16,874 nucleotides of DNA from positions 1-16,874 of the forward strand of contig CAYMIW010000051.1 of NCBI GenBank assembly GCA_964390725.1, given 5' to 3'. This DNA comes from JAABTH01 sp964390725. GTDB lineage: Bacteria > Bacillota > Dethiobacteria > DTU022. Numbering within the stretch: the stretch's first letter is position 1; every line of letters begins with the position of its first letter. The position numbers were made by a program, and so were the translations under genes. This document shows, one piece after another, positions 6,569 to 14,118 of the stretch. The notes under the pieces were generated by a model. It ran no database searches. It saw only the letters and a program-made list of their open reading frames with translations, and was not told the DNA's origin.

Positions 6569-8041
6569 TTAACGGTAATGAACCAGTTTATCGAACAGCT
6601 CATCAAGGGATACCGTGGCAAAAGTAGAAGCATAATCAGCCATTGCATATGGAATTACCAACGTATTATTATGCAGCATCGCTCCGCATGAGTAAACAAC
6701 ATTTGGCACATAACCTTCCCGCTCTTCTTCATTGGGAATTAAAATTGGTTCCATGGTCTGGCCGATTACCCTGGTTGGATCTTCCAGGTCAAGCAGGGTT
6801 AAACCCAGCGAATAACGCCGCATCGGCCCCACCCCGTGAGTCAGGAGAAGCCATCCTTTTTCTGTTTCAATCGGTGAACCACAGTTCCCAATCTGGATAA
6901 ACTGCCATGGAAACTGCGGTTCCTGTATTTTATGGGCATCCTGCCAGAAATGTATGTCTTCAGAAAACATGATATAGTTGTTAACACCATCAAACCGAGA
7001 AACCATGGCATACTTGTTGTATATTCGCCTGGGGAAAAGAGCCATTCCCTTGTTTTGAGCATAATCTCCGTTAATTGGTAGAACCTTAAAATTATAAAAA
7101 TCTCTGGTTTCAATTATCTTTGGTAGAATAGTAAAACCGCTATAAGCTGTGTAAGTGGCATAATAAGTAACCGATCCATCATCATCAATAAAACGGACAA
7201 AACGGGCATCTTCAATTCCATTTCTTTCAGTATCCGAAATGGGGAAGATAACTCTTTCCGACAAAGCTGTATCGAGAGAAAAAGATATTTCATAGTGAGA
7301 GTTGGCCAACCAATTGATATCTCTGACTACTTTTCGTTGTATCGAATCGAGATGATTTTTTTCAATAGCCTTGTCAATGCTTACCTGCAGCTCACCATAG
7401 GTAAATGTCTCATCAAGGTGTTCCATGACCATGCCAATCAGGTTCTGCTGGATCTGCATTTCGGAAAGTTTTTCAATAAATATCTGCTTATTGTATACAT
7501 GCCTCTTAATGGCTTCAGGTATATCAACGAGATCTCCGGGATCCTTAAAAACTAAATTGCTGTCCTTATCAATAATCCCACTTCTGAAAACTATAGACGA
7601 TATATGACCCTCACCTGTAGCCCTGAAACTTACGATAACCCTCTTTTCACCTTCGCATAGAGTGGTTTGATCCGGGTCTTCGATAATTGAAGGGTTAAAA
7701 AATGCAGCAGATTCAATAGAATATTCCATGGAAAAATATGCGCCGACCAATAGTTTGGTAGCTTCAGACAATGATTCCCGGTTAACATTGATAGTATTAA
7801 TAATATCTTCAACCTGATTATAATGATTTTGAAAAACTCTTGATATATTACGGTGCCTTTGAGAAAAATTTGTCAGGACCTGGTTTAGGGTAAACCTGGT
7901 CTCATCCTCTGAAAGCGCTAAAACCTTTTTTATAATTTTTTCTGCCCTTTCTTTACCGCCGGGCATATAAAAACGGGCAATCACTCTTTTTGGATCCGGA
8001 TAAAACCTGATTACTTTCCGATCAACATTTATTGTCACCAC
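6569..8041 (-). CDS. GH130-family glycoside phosphorylase/hydrolase-like protein
   Basis: 490 residues. The C-terminal two thirds matches the five-bladed propeller of GH130, whose members mostly phosphorolyse beta-mannosides. Visible marks are FNPSIIEDPDQ (115-125), VSFRATGEGHISSIVFRSG (137-155), NGIEDARFVRF (274-284) with Asp278 in the position of the conserved catalytic Asp, ATYTAYSG, FPRRIYNKYAMVSR, and GNCGSPIETEKGWLLLTHGVG (385-405). The first 110 residues are an extra helical region not present in the smaller GH130 enzymes. The substrate cannot be read from sequence; beta-mannan or mannosyl-glucose links are possible. The start is GTG 8041 with AAGGAG 5 nt upstream. It leads the leftward cluster with the ATPase and tetR. 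Confidence 0.82.
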   Translation of the reverse strand: MVTINVDRKVIRFYPDPKRVIARFYMPGGKERAEKIIKKVLALSEDETRFTLNQVLTNFSQRHRNISRVFQNHYNQVEDIINTINVNRESLSEATKLLVGAYFSMEYSIESAAFFNPSIIEDPDQTTLCEGEKRVIVSFRATGEGHISSIVFRSGIIDKDSNLVFKDPGDLVDIPEAIKRHVYNKQIFIEKLSEMQIQQNLIGMVMEHLDETFTYGELQVSIDKAIEKNHLDSIQRKVVRDINWLANSHYEISFSLDTALSERVIFPISDTERNGIEDARFVRFIDDDGSVTYYATYTAYSGFTILPKIIETRDFYNFKVLPINGDYAQNKGMALFPRRIYNKYAMVSRFDGVNNYIMFSEDIHFWQDAHKIQEPQFPWQFIQIGNCGSPIETEKGWLLLTHGVGPMRRYSLGLTLLDLEDPTRVIGQTMEPILIPNEEEREGYVPNVVYSCGAMLHNNTLVIPYAMADYASTFATVSLDELFDKLVHYR

Positions 8042-8139
8042 ATACTCTCCTTAAACAATACTATCGACAATATATTATATACAATAAAAGCCCATTATGC
8101 ACGTCTATCAGGGGGCAATTGAATTAACTTTATTATTTC

Positions 8140-8204
8140 AATAACAATAAAATCGTTTAGTAAAATTATTGTAGAAAGTTACTGATACAGTTATAATTGT
8201 TATT
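8140..8204. repeat. 9-bp inverted repeat upstream of the HD-GYP promoter
   Basis: AATAACAAT at 8140-8148 is mirrored by ATTGTTATT at 8196-8204, with 47 bp between. The right arm ends 3 bp before the -35 hexamer at 8208. The arms are AT-rich in an AT-rich region, so chance is possible. A looped regulator site is the alternative. Confidence 0.35.
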
Positions 8205-8207
8205 AAT

Positions 8208-8237
8208 TTGACTTTACTGCAGTTTATTTGATATTAT
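8208..8237 (+). promoter_or_regulatory. Sigma-A type promoter for the HD-GYP/GGDEF pair
   Basis: TTGACT (8208-8213) and TATTAT (8232-8237) with an 18-bp spacer, each one mismatch from consensus. It is the best promoter match upstream of the HD-GYP gene and implies an untranslated leader of roughly 145 nt. Confidence 0.6.
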
Positions 8238-8388
8238 TGCCATCAGTTAATATAGATTCCTAACTTTCTGAATATAAAAGCACAGCCCCGACAGCAGTAA
8301 ATTAGGATGATGTTTATGTTGAAGGTTTTATAGGTATCCAGTTACAAAAATACATGGCTATTCTTGCTTTGCCGGGAGAGAAAACTAG

Positions 8389-9468
8389 TTGCGACGTTTA
8401 TCACTGGAAATGGCCCAGCCTGGAATGGTGGTTGCCAAATCAATTCTTGGTAGTTCCGGTCAGATACTTCTTAAGACTGGCACCGAATTAAAGTCACAGT
8501 ATCTACTATATCTAAAAAAATTAGGGATCTCTCATCTTTATATTAAAGATGAGAGAATTTCCGATATAATAATAGATGATATTGTAAGCGATGAAACCAG
8601 GCACAACGCCCGAGTCCTGGTTAAAGAACTTATAAAGAGTACTCATTCTCCGACTGTAGCAAGCAGGGGCATTAAGTTTGACCAACAGGTAGTAAAAACA
8701 GTTTCACAGATCGTGGATGAACTACTGGAAAACGATACTGCGATAATGCAGCTTTCTGATATCAGGACTGTCGGCGATTACCTTTTCGCTCACAGTGTTA
8801 ATTGCAGCATAATAGCTTCATTGGTCGCAGCCAAGATGGACTGCGACAAAAAAACCATTCAGTATATTGCGCTTGGAGCTTTACTGCATGATATTGGCAT
8901 GGCTGCAGTTCCGGAAAGTATTATTAACAAACCGGGGGAACTAACCAACGATGAGAGGGCTACAATTATGAACCACCCTTTATACGGATATGAAATGTTT
9001 AAAAAAAGCCCACTCTTTCATGGCCTTTCCGGGGCAATTATTTTACAACATCATGAACGAATAAATGGAAAAGGTTATCCATATAGTCTTGTTAATGATG
9101 AAATCAATACTATGGCCCAGATAATGGGCATTGTTGATACATATGATGCTTTAACATCAGTCAGACCTTACCGCAAAGCTTTTTATCCTCACGAAGCTGT
9201 TGAAATGCTTATTTCGCAAGGCGAAGGTATCTTCAATGCGGATATTTTAGCTAAATTTTTATCTGTTGTCGCTGCCTATCCAATTGGTTTTCACGTATCG
9301 CTAAGCAATGATGAAAGCGGATTGGTTATCGGAACCAACCCTGGCTTTACTCTTCGTCCAATTGTCCGTGTCCTCTACACCGGGGAAGATTTAGCCCCGC
9401 ATCCTTCGCCGTATGATCTTGACCTCTCCAAATCTTTGGATATTGTTATTAAAAAGATTATTGACTAA
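8389..9468 (+). CDS. HD-GYP domain c-di-GMP phosphodiesterase
   Basis: 359 residues. HD-GYP enzymes hydrolyse cyclic di-GMP and so favour motility over surface attachment. The N-terminal part (1-65) resembles the domain found ahead of many HD-GYPs (MRRLSLEMAQPGMVVAKSI). The catalytic domain runs about 125-295: His135 in FAHSVN, LLHDIG with His167-Asp168, NHP with His196, HHERINGKGYP at 221-231 with both His and the GYP triad, and IVDTYDALTSVRPYR with Asp250. The usual HDIGK is HDIGM here (Met171). Residues 296-359 form a small tail of unknown role. The start is TTG 8389, with GGGAGAG 8 nt upstream. The diguanylate cyclase follows after 26 bp, in one operon. Confidence 0.92.
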   Translation: MRRLSLEMAQPGMVVAKSILGSSGQILLKTGTELKSQYLLYLKKLGISHLYIKDERISDIIIDDIVSDETRHNARVLVKELIKSTHSPTVASRGIKFDQQVVKTVSQIVDELLENDTAIMQLSDIRTVGDYLFAHSVNCSIIASLVAAKMDCDKKTIQYIALGALLHDIGMAAVPESIINKPGELTNDERATIMNHPLYGYEMFKKSPLFHGLSGAIILQHHERINGKGYPYSLVNDEINTMAQIMGIVDTYDALTSVRPYRKAFYPHEAVEMLISQGEGIFNADILAKFLSVVAAYPIGFHVSLSNDESGLVIGTNPGFTLRPIVRVLYTGEDLAPHPSPYDLDLSKSLDIVIKKIID

Positions 9469-9494
9469 ACAGGCTATGCAGCGGAGGTTTGCCG

Positions 9495-10970
9495 ATGAGT
9501 GGTGGAAATGACAAAAAATATAATAACAGGAACTGGCTGACCAAGCCTGAAAATACCAGCTGCTTATTTCCAATTATAAATAGTTTTGTCGACTGCCTGA
9601 TTGTCATATTGGACCAAGAGGGGAAACTAAAATATTATAACCGCCACGCTGAAAACATTACTGGCATTCCAGTTGAAACCGCATCAGGCAGCTACTACTG
9701 GGATATTTTTTGTCGTCCAGAAGAAAAAGAACTTTATAAGGCTTTCTTTTTCAGCCTTGACCAATCTCAATATCCTTTGAATTTTCAAGCCCAGTTTCCC
9801 GGCAAAAAAGGGAGCAATTACACGGTTTCATGGAAATATAGCACGTTTGAGGATTCAGAATCGGGCATAACTTACCACGTATTAACCGGTATTGATCTAA
9901 CAAAATACGAGGAAACGAACAAAACTCTTCGCGAAATTAGTGAGAAATACAGAACAATTATTCACGTTTCTCCGCTATCTGTGATCACAGTCAATCCCGC
10001 TTATAAAATAACCAGCTGGAGTTCAGCAGCAGAAAAACTGCTCGGCTGGACTGAAAAAAATGTCCTAGATAAAAATCTTTTTCTCTTTTTTGACGACAGG
10101 AGAAACGTGTTAAAAGATTACTGTCAAAAAGCAATTCAGGGTAAAATTACTCACGACCTTGAGATAACCTGCCGACGTAAGAATGAATGTCTCGTGCACA
10201 TCAGCTTGTTCCTGGCTCCAATGCGTGATTATAACGGAGCTGTAACAGGGATTGTAATTATTGCCCTGGATATTAGCGCCCGTAAAAAAGCAGAAACTGA
10301 GCTGCGGGAAAGTGAAAAAATGCTCCGTTATTTAAGTTATCACGACACCTTAACCGGTGTACATAACCGTACTCATTACGAAAAGGAAATAGAAAAGATA
10401 AAACAGAAAGAAGAATACCCAACAACTTTGATTTTAATTGATGTTGACGATTTAAAACTGGTTAACGACAGCCTCGGTCACAATGCCGGTGACCGTTACC
10501 TGAAAGCCAGCGCCGCCTTACTTGAAAGCAACCTTCGGGAAACTGATTTACTGGCCCGGGTCGGGGGTGACGAGTTTGTGATTGTTCTACCCCGGAGTGG
10601 AAGAAAAAAAGCATTATTGCTTATTGAACGAATCGAAATGGCAGTTGAAAATTATAACCGGGACGCCCCGGAACTGCCAATCAGTATTTCGATCGGCCTT
10701 TCAGTATGCAAGAACAAGAACCAGTCGTTTGAAGATACTTTCAAATCAGCAGATAGTGTTATGTATGATAATAAAGTAAAACGTCACAAAGAAAAACGCC
10801 TTGAACTGGTTAAAGCTATCTTCAGGTTGTTGGATATAAAGGATAAGGATAACGAAGTAACCCGATCTCGAATAAAAAAATTAAGCAAGCGGTGGGGACG
10901 GGAAAACGGCCTGGATGAGGAAAAACTCTTAGAAATATCTGCAATGGTCAGCCAGCGTTTGAAAGAGTGA
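9495..10970 (+). CDS. PAS-PAS-GGDEF diguanylate cyclase with an HD-GYP-like tail
   Basis: 491 residues. It makes cyclic di-GMP from two GTP. No membrane segment is seen, so it should act in the cytoplasm. PAS 1 spans about 23-138 and PAS 2 about 148-264 (VITVNPAYKITSWSSAAEKL...GIVIIALDISARKKAE); either may bind a ligand or cofactor. The GGDEF domain covers about 280-435: DTLTGVHNR, LIDVDDLKLVNDSLGHNAGD, RVGGDEFVIVLP (GGDEF at 357-361) and ISISIGLS. RETD at 348-351 is an intact inhibitory I-site, so feedback control by product is expected. The last 50 residues (VKAIFRLLDIKDKDNEVTRS...) look like the opening helices of an HD-GYP domain that stops before the HD. ATG 9495 lies 7 nt after GGAGG; an in-frame TTG at 9489 is too close to it. 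Confidence 0.92.
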   Translation: MSGGNDKKYNNRNWLTKPENTSCLFPIINSFVDCLIVILDQEGKLKYYNRHAENITGIPVETASGSYYWDIFCRPEEKELYKAFFFSLDQSQYPLNFQAQFPGKKGSNYTVSWKYSTFEDSESGITYHVLTGIDLTKYEETNKTLREISEKYRTIIHVSPLSVITVNPAYKITSWSSAAEKLLGWTEKNVLDKNLFLFFDDRRNVLKDYCQKAIQGKITHDLEITCRRKNECLVHISLFLAPMRDYNGAVTGIVIIALDISARKKAETELRESEKMLRYLSYHDTLTGVHNRTHYEKEIEKIKQKEEYPTTLILIDVDDLKLVNDSLGHNAGDRYLKASAALLESNLRETDLLARVGGDEFVIVLPRSGRKKALLLIERIEMAVENYNRDAPELPISISIGLSVCKNKNQSFEDTFKSADSVMYDNKVKRHKEKRLELVKAIFRLLDIKDKDNEVTRSRIKKLSKRWGRENGLDEEKLLEISAMVSQRLKE

Positions 10971-10981
10971 TAATGATTGCT

Positions 10982-12211
10982 TTATAATGAAATTATTCTT
11001 CTGACCAGAGCATTTTCGCTAAGCCGCCCTTTAATTACCTCCCGGGGGATAATATCAACAGTAAAACCGTTATGTGCAGAATCAATATTAATGCCCTTTT
11101 CGGAGTCTGTTATTCTCTTTATTTCAAACTTGATTATATCTGAATAATTATAATCCAGCACTTCTAAAGTATCCCCGGTTTTAAACATGTTACGGGCAGA
11201 TACTTTAACCATGTTTTTCTCAGTGTTATGTTTGACAATCACACCGACAAAATCATAATTGCGTATATACGAGGAGTCTTCCATGTATTCTTGATCGTTG
11301 CCGGTTTCAGGCAGATAAAATCCAGTGCTGTAAGGGCGGTGTGAAACCCTGGAAAGTTCATTCACCCACTCTGGATCATTACGATAATTGCTTCCTTCCA
11401 GGCTAAACCTGTCAAGAGCTGCCCGGTAAACCCTGGTAGTTGCAGCAACATAATAAGCTGTTTTCATGCGGCCTTCAATTTTTATACTGTCCACTCCTGC
11501 AGCTGCCAGGGCAGGAATATGTTCAATCAGACACAAATCTCTTGAATTTAATATAAAAGTACCTCGCTTATCCTCCCCGATAGTAAGCTCTTCATCCCGA
11601 CCGACTTCCAGAATAGCATACTCCCAACGGCAGGGTTGAACACACAAACCGCGGTTTGCCGAACGATTATTCAAAAACCTGGACAACAGGCAGCGGCCTG
11701 AATAAGCAACACACATGGCTCCATGAACAAATATTTCCAATTCGATTTCGGGAACCTGCTTTTTAATTTCTGCAATCTGATCCAGGCTCAGTTCCCTGGA
11801 CATTATAATCCTGCTTACTCCCTGTGAGTGCCAGAATTTCACACTTTCACTGTTAGTGGTATTAGCCTGGGTGCTTAAATGTAACTTTACGTCAATTCCC
11901 AATTGCTTAATACAATACAACAAGCCGGGATCAGAAATAATAACGGCGTCTATGCCTGTCTCCACTGCCTTTTTTAAATAATTGAGCATCGGCTTAAAGT
12001 CCTCATCAAAGGCAAAAATATTCATGGCCAGGTAAACCTTGCAATTATTCTGATGTGCAAAAGCAACTCCTGAAGCAAGGTCATGAAGAGAAAAGGAGGT
12101 GTCCGCGGCGCGCAATGAAAAATCACCGCCACCGCAATAAACCGCGTCAGCGCCATAACGGACAGCTGTTTTAAGTTTTTCAATATTACCGGCAGGTGAT
12201 AATAGCTCCAT
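10982..12211 (-). CDS. trhP: Peptidase U32 family protein, YrrO/TrhP-like tRNA U34 hydroxylation factor
   Basis: 409 residues from the ATG at 12211. U32 proteins of this subgroup (B. subtilis YrrO, E. coli TrhP) take part in prephenate-dependent 5-hydroxylation of uridine 34 in tRNA; despite the name no protease activity is needed. The fold opening MELLSPAGNIEKLKTAV and GADAVYCGGGDFSLRA is typical. HGAMCVAYSGRCLLSRFLNN and RGLCVQPCRWEY give four cysteines (167, 174, 190, 194 in this numbering), the known ligands of an iron-sulfur cluster. SIKIEGRMKTAYYVA follows. In-frame starts also exist at ATG 12229 and TTG 12244; 12211 matches the family N terminus, but none has a good ribosome binding site. 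The gene converges on the cyclase gene with 11 bp between stops. The gene symbol follows the family, not proof. Confidence 0.85.
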   Translation of the reverse strand: MELLSPAGNIEKLKTAVRYGADAVYCGGGDFSLRAADTSFSLHDLASGVAFAHQNNCKVYLAMNIFAFDEDFKPMLNYLKKAVETGIDAVIISDPGLLYCIKQLGIDVKLHLSTQANTTNSESVKFWHSQGVSRIIMSRELSLDQIAEIKKQVPEIELEIFVHGAMCVAYSGRCLLSRFLNNRSANRGLCVQPCRWEYAILEVGRDEELTIGEDKRGTFILNSRDLCLIEHIPALAAAGVDSIKIEGRMKTAYYVAATTRVYRAALDRFSLEGSNYRNDPEWVNELSRVSHRPYSTGFYLPETGNDQEYMEDSSYIRNYDFVGVIVKHNTEKNMVKVSARNMFKTGDTLEVLDYNYSDIIKFEIKRITDSEKGINIDSAHNGFTVDIIPREVIKGRLSENALVRRIISL

Positions 12212-12325
12212 ATTCAGATTATACCTCATTAGCGTGGATAACAAAACGCAGCGTTACAGGTTTTGCTGAGTACATCATTGTATGATAAGAGCAGTTGAAC
12301 ATATGAGCACAGCATTGCCAAGACA

Positions 12326-12353
12326 GTTGATAACTTAATTCCGGCTTATCAAC
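12326..12353. repeat. 8-bp inverted repeat upstream of the DUF1475-like gene
   Basis: GTTGATAA (12326-12333) and TTATCAAC (12346-12353) are perfect mirror arms 12 bp apart. They lie about 10 bp ahead of a TATAAT (12363-12368), so a regulator bound here would cover the promoter region. CTTAT-CAACA-ATAAG overlaps the right arm as a second, shorter stem. Function is inferred only from position. Confidence 0.4.
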
Positions 12354-12441
12354 AATAAGTGTTATAATTATTATCATCGAATTTCAGTAACTGCATACTA
12401 TAAAAGTTTTACTTATCAATTACCATATAGGGAGACTGATT

Positions 12442-12771
12442 ATGAAAACAGCAATATTAATTTCCTGGTTATGTGCCCTGGCCATGTTAGCAGCTCTGTT
12501 TAATGGTTTTATTAATGGCAATTTTGCCTCTGATGGGGCTTCTCTTCTTGCCAATCCCTGGGGAATAGTTTCCATGGTTGATCTGTATACCGGCTTCATT
12601 CTTTTTTCATTATGGATATTTTTCCGTGAAGATAAAACTATTACAGCTGTATTATGGACTATGCTGATGATGATACTTGGTTTTCTTGCAGGTAGCATTT
12701 ACGTTCTGATAGCATTGTACCGCTGCAAAGGCGATTGGAAAATATTTTTTATGGGTGCAAAATATAATTAA
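12442..12771 (+). CDS. Small membrane protein, DUF1475-like
   Basis: 109 residues with three hydrophobic segments: about 4-24 (AILISWLCALAMLAALFNGF), 46-62 (VDLYTGFILFSLWIFF) and 68-92 (TAVLWTMLMMILGFLAGSIY). The stretch SLLANPWGIVSMVDLYTGF followed by FFRE matches my memory of the DUF1475 pattern, a family of unknown function found in bacteria and plants. The start is ATG 12442, with AGGGAG 7 nt upstream. A TATAAT at 12363-12368 may be its -10. The stop lies 10 bp from the stop of the convergent acetyltransferase gene. Confidence 0.75.
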   Translation: MKTAILISWLCALAMLAALFNGFINGNFASDGASLLANPWGIVSMVDLYTGFILFSLWIFFREDKTITAVLWTMLMMILGFLAGSIYVLIALYRCKGDWKIFFMGAKYN

Positions 12772-12781
12772 AACCAGGCAC

Positions 12782-13222
12782 TCATACTTGTTTAGACATA
12801 ATGATCATCTTTTTAATTCTTTTGAAACTATTGTTTTTATAGAAGGATTCTGTCATCGGACCCTTTGCTGTCATTAAATATATTGAACTGACTTTCTTTT
12901 GGGATAGCTTACTTTCCAGGTTAGAAATAATTTCGCTGCCTATACTCTGCCCCCTTGATTTGTTTTCAACAAACATTTCTCGCAGGTGGTATATAAGTCC
13001 GTTGTAAGAGACTTCAATGTTGCCTAAAACAGCTCCCCTAATCAAGTTATTATCCATGGCGACAAGACCATAAAACCCGGGAGAATATATAATGTCTGAT
13101 AACCTTTTCCGGGACCTGTCTTCATCCCATGAATCATTCCAGGGAGCGGAGCTAAATGTTTCAGCATAAATACGGGCACATTCACCAAGGTACTTTTCAT
13201 TATATTCTTCGATTGTGACCAT
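12782..13222 (-). CDS. GNAT-family N-acetyltransferase
   Basis: 146 residues, a single GNAT domain that moves an acetyl group from acetyl-CoA to an amine. The acetyl-CoA loop is seen as ENKSRGQSIGSEII (about 86-99, the Q/R-x-x-G-x-G/A motif), preceded by the strand LREMFVE and followed by the helix SNLESKLSQK. The last strands hold IYLMTAKGPMTESFYKNNSF, where Tyr of FYKNNSF is the usual general-acid position. The N-terminal part (YAETFSSAPWNDSW) resembles aminoglycoside 6'-acetyltransferase-like members, but substrate cannot be predicted. ATG 13222 has AAGGA 10 nt upstream, a slightly long spacing. Confidence 0.85.
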   Translation of the reverse strand: MVTIEEYNEKYLGECARIYAETFSSAPWNDSWDEDRSRKRLSDIIYSPGFYGLVAMDNNLIRGAVLGNIEVSYNGLIYHLREMFVENKSRGQSIGSEIISNLESKLSQKKVSSIYLMTAKGPMTESFYKNNSFKRIKKMIIMSKQV

Positions 13223-13318
13223 TAATACTCGTTCCTTCTCAGGGAATTATAACCAGGTATTCCAATAAAATTCCCGGTTTTATAAAATACAGAATTTTTT
13301 TCAAATCAATGATATACT

Positions 13319-13330
13319 TTGACATGTCAA
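13319..13330. promoter_or_regulatory. Perfect 12-bp palindrome containing TTGACA
   Basis: TTGACATGTCAA is fully self-complementary and lies between the divergent acetyltransferase and DUF3159-like genes. Each half is a consensus -35 hexamer, one on each strand, but neither strand has a good -10 at 17-18 bp. It may be a repressor site, or chance. I know no specific regulator for it. Confidence 0.4.
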
Positions 13331-13445
13331 CATTCAAGGTTTGCAAAACGATTGATTGAAATAACCAGCGGAAACAACCTGGGTTTTACATGGGGTAAAT
13401 ACGTCACGATGCATTATAGATAACGAGCGAATGGGGAAGCAGCTA

Positions 13446-14111
13446 ATGGATAAAAATGAAGTATTGGATGAATTAAAATCTGTTCTCAGGGGGAAAACCT
13501 TCGATGCCCTGCTCCCCCCTTTAATCTATGCCACAGTAAACAGATTTGCCGACTTGAACACCGCCCTGGCTGTAGCAGTTACCCTGGCAGGTCTGATTGG
13601 CGCTTACCGTTTGATTAAGAAGCAGAACTGGTATTATGCCCTGGCAGGGCTCTTGGGAGTAGCACTATCATCGGGGCTGGCTTTTTTTACTCGTAATGCA
13701 GCAGGTTATTTTATTCCCGCCATTTTAAGCAGCCTGTTACTCCTATTGCTAGCTTTAATCACCCTGATAATCGGAAAACCTCTTGCAGCCTGGGCAAGTC
13801 ACCTTACCCGCGGGTGGCCTCTTGCCTGGTTTTGGCGTGCAGATGTAATACCTGCTTACCGGGAAGTAACCTGGGGCTGGTTTGTTTTCATTGCCCTGCG
13901 GCTGCTTGCACAAACGTTACTTTTTCAAGCGGGTGATGTATACACCCTGGCCTGGATAAACATATTGCTCGGCTGGCCGATGATCATTGCAGTTTTAATT
14001 ATTACCTATATCTACGGCATAAAACGGTTGCACCAGCTGGGTGGCCCGGGCGTGGAAGAATTTAAAAATAATGCCAGACCTCCCTGGAAAGGACAGACTC
14101 GCGGGTTTTAG
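13446..14111 (+). CDS. DUF3159-like integral membrane protein
   Basis: 221 residues from ATG 13446. About five or six hydrophobic segments can be seen, for example TALAVAVTLAGLIGAYRL, YYALAGLLGVALSSGLAFF, YFIPAILSSLLLLLLALITL, VTWGWFVFIALRLLAQTLLF and AWINILLGWPMIIAVLIITY. The conserved series of DUF3159 is present: an N-terminal LPPLIYATVN, GKPLAAWASHLTRGWPLAWF, then W...YREVTWGW and the R-LLAQTLLF helix. The family is common in Actinobacteria and its function is unknown. The frame opens at ATG 13431, but GGGGA lies 8 nt before the ATG at 13446 and nothing similar precedes 13431. The gene converges on the chemotaxis pseudogene, 7 bp between stops. Confidence 0.75.
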   Translation: MDKNEVLDELKSVLRGKTFDALLPPLIYATVNRFADLNTALAVAVTLAGLIGAYRLIKKQNWYYALAGLLGVALSSGLAFFTRNAAGYFIPAILSSLLLLLLALITLIIGKPLAAWASHLTRGWPLAWFWRADVIPAYREVTWGWFVFIALRLLAQTLLFQAGDVYTLAWINILLGWPMIIAVLIITYIYGIKRLHQLGGPGVEEFKNNARPPWKGQTRGF

Positions 14112-14118
14112 TTGCTGG

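Larger units (their letters stand above)
8042..8388. other. Divergent intergenic region between the GH130-like and HD-GYP genes
   Basis: About 350 bp, strongly AT-rich, serving as the upstream region of both genes. It holds a good rightward promoter (8208-8237), a 9-bp inverted repeat just upstream of it, and a TATAAT on the minus strand (8079-8074) that could be the -10 of the GH130-like gene, although no good -35 goes with it. The rightward leader of about 145 nt contains a minimal frame MFMLKVL ahead of the HD-GYP start. I looked for a c-di-GMP (GEMM) riboswitch core there and did not find one. Confidence 0.5.

Noticed and set aside
8238..8388. c-di-GMP riboswitch in the HD-GYP leader
   Set aside because: The leader is long enough, but the conserved GEMM core and tetraloop/receptor elements are absent on reading.
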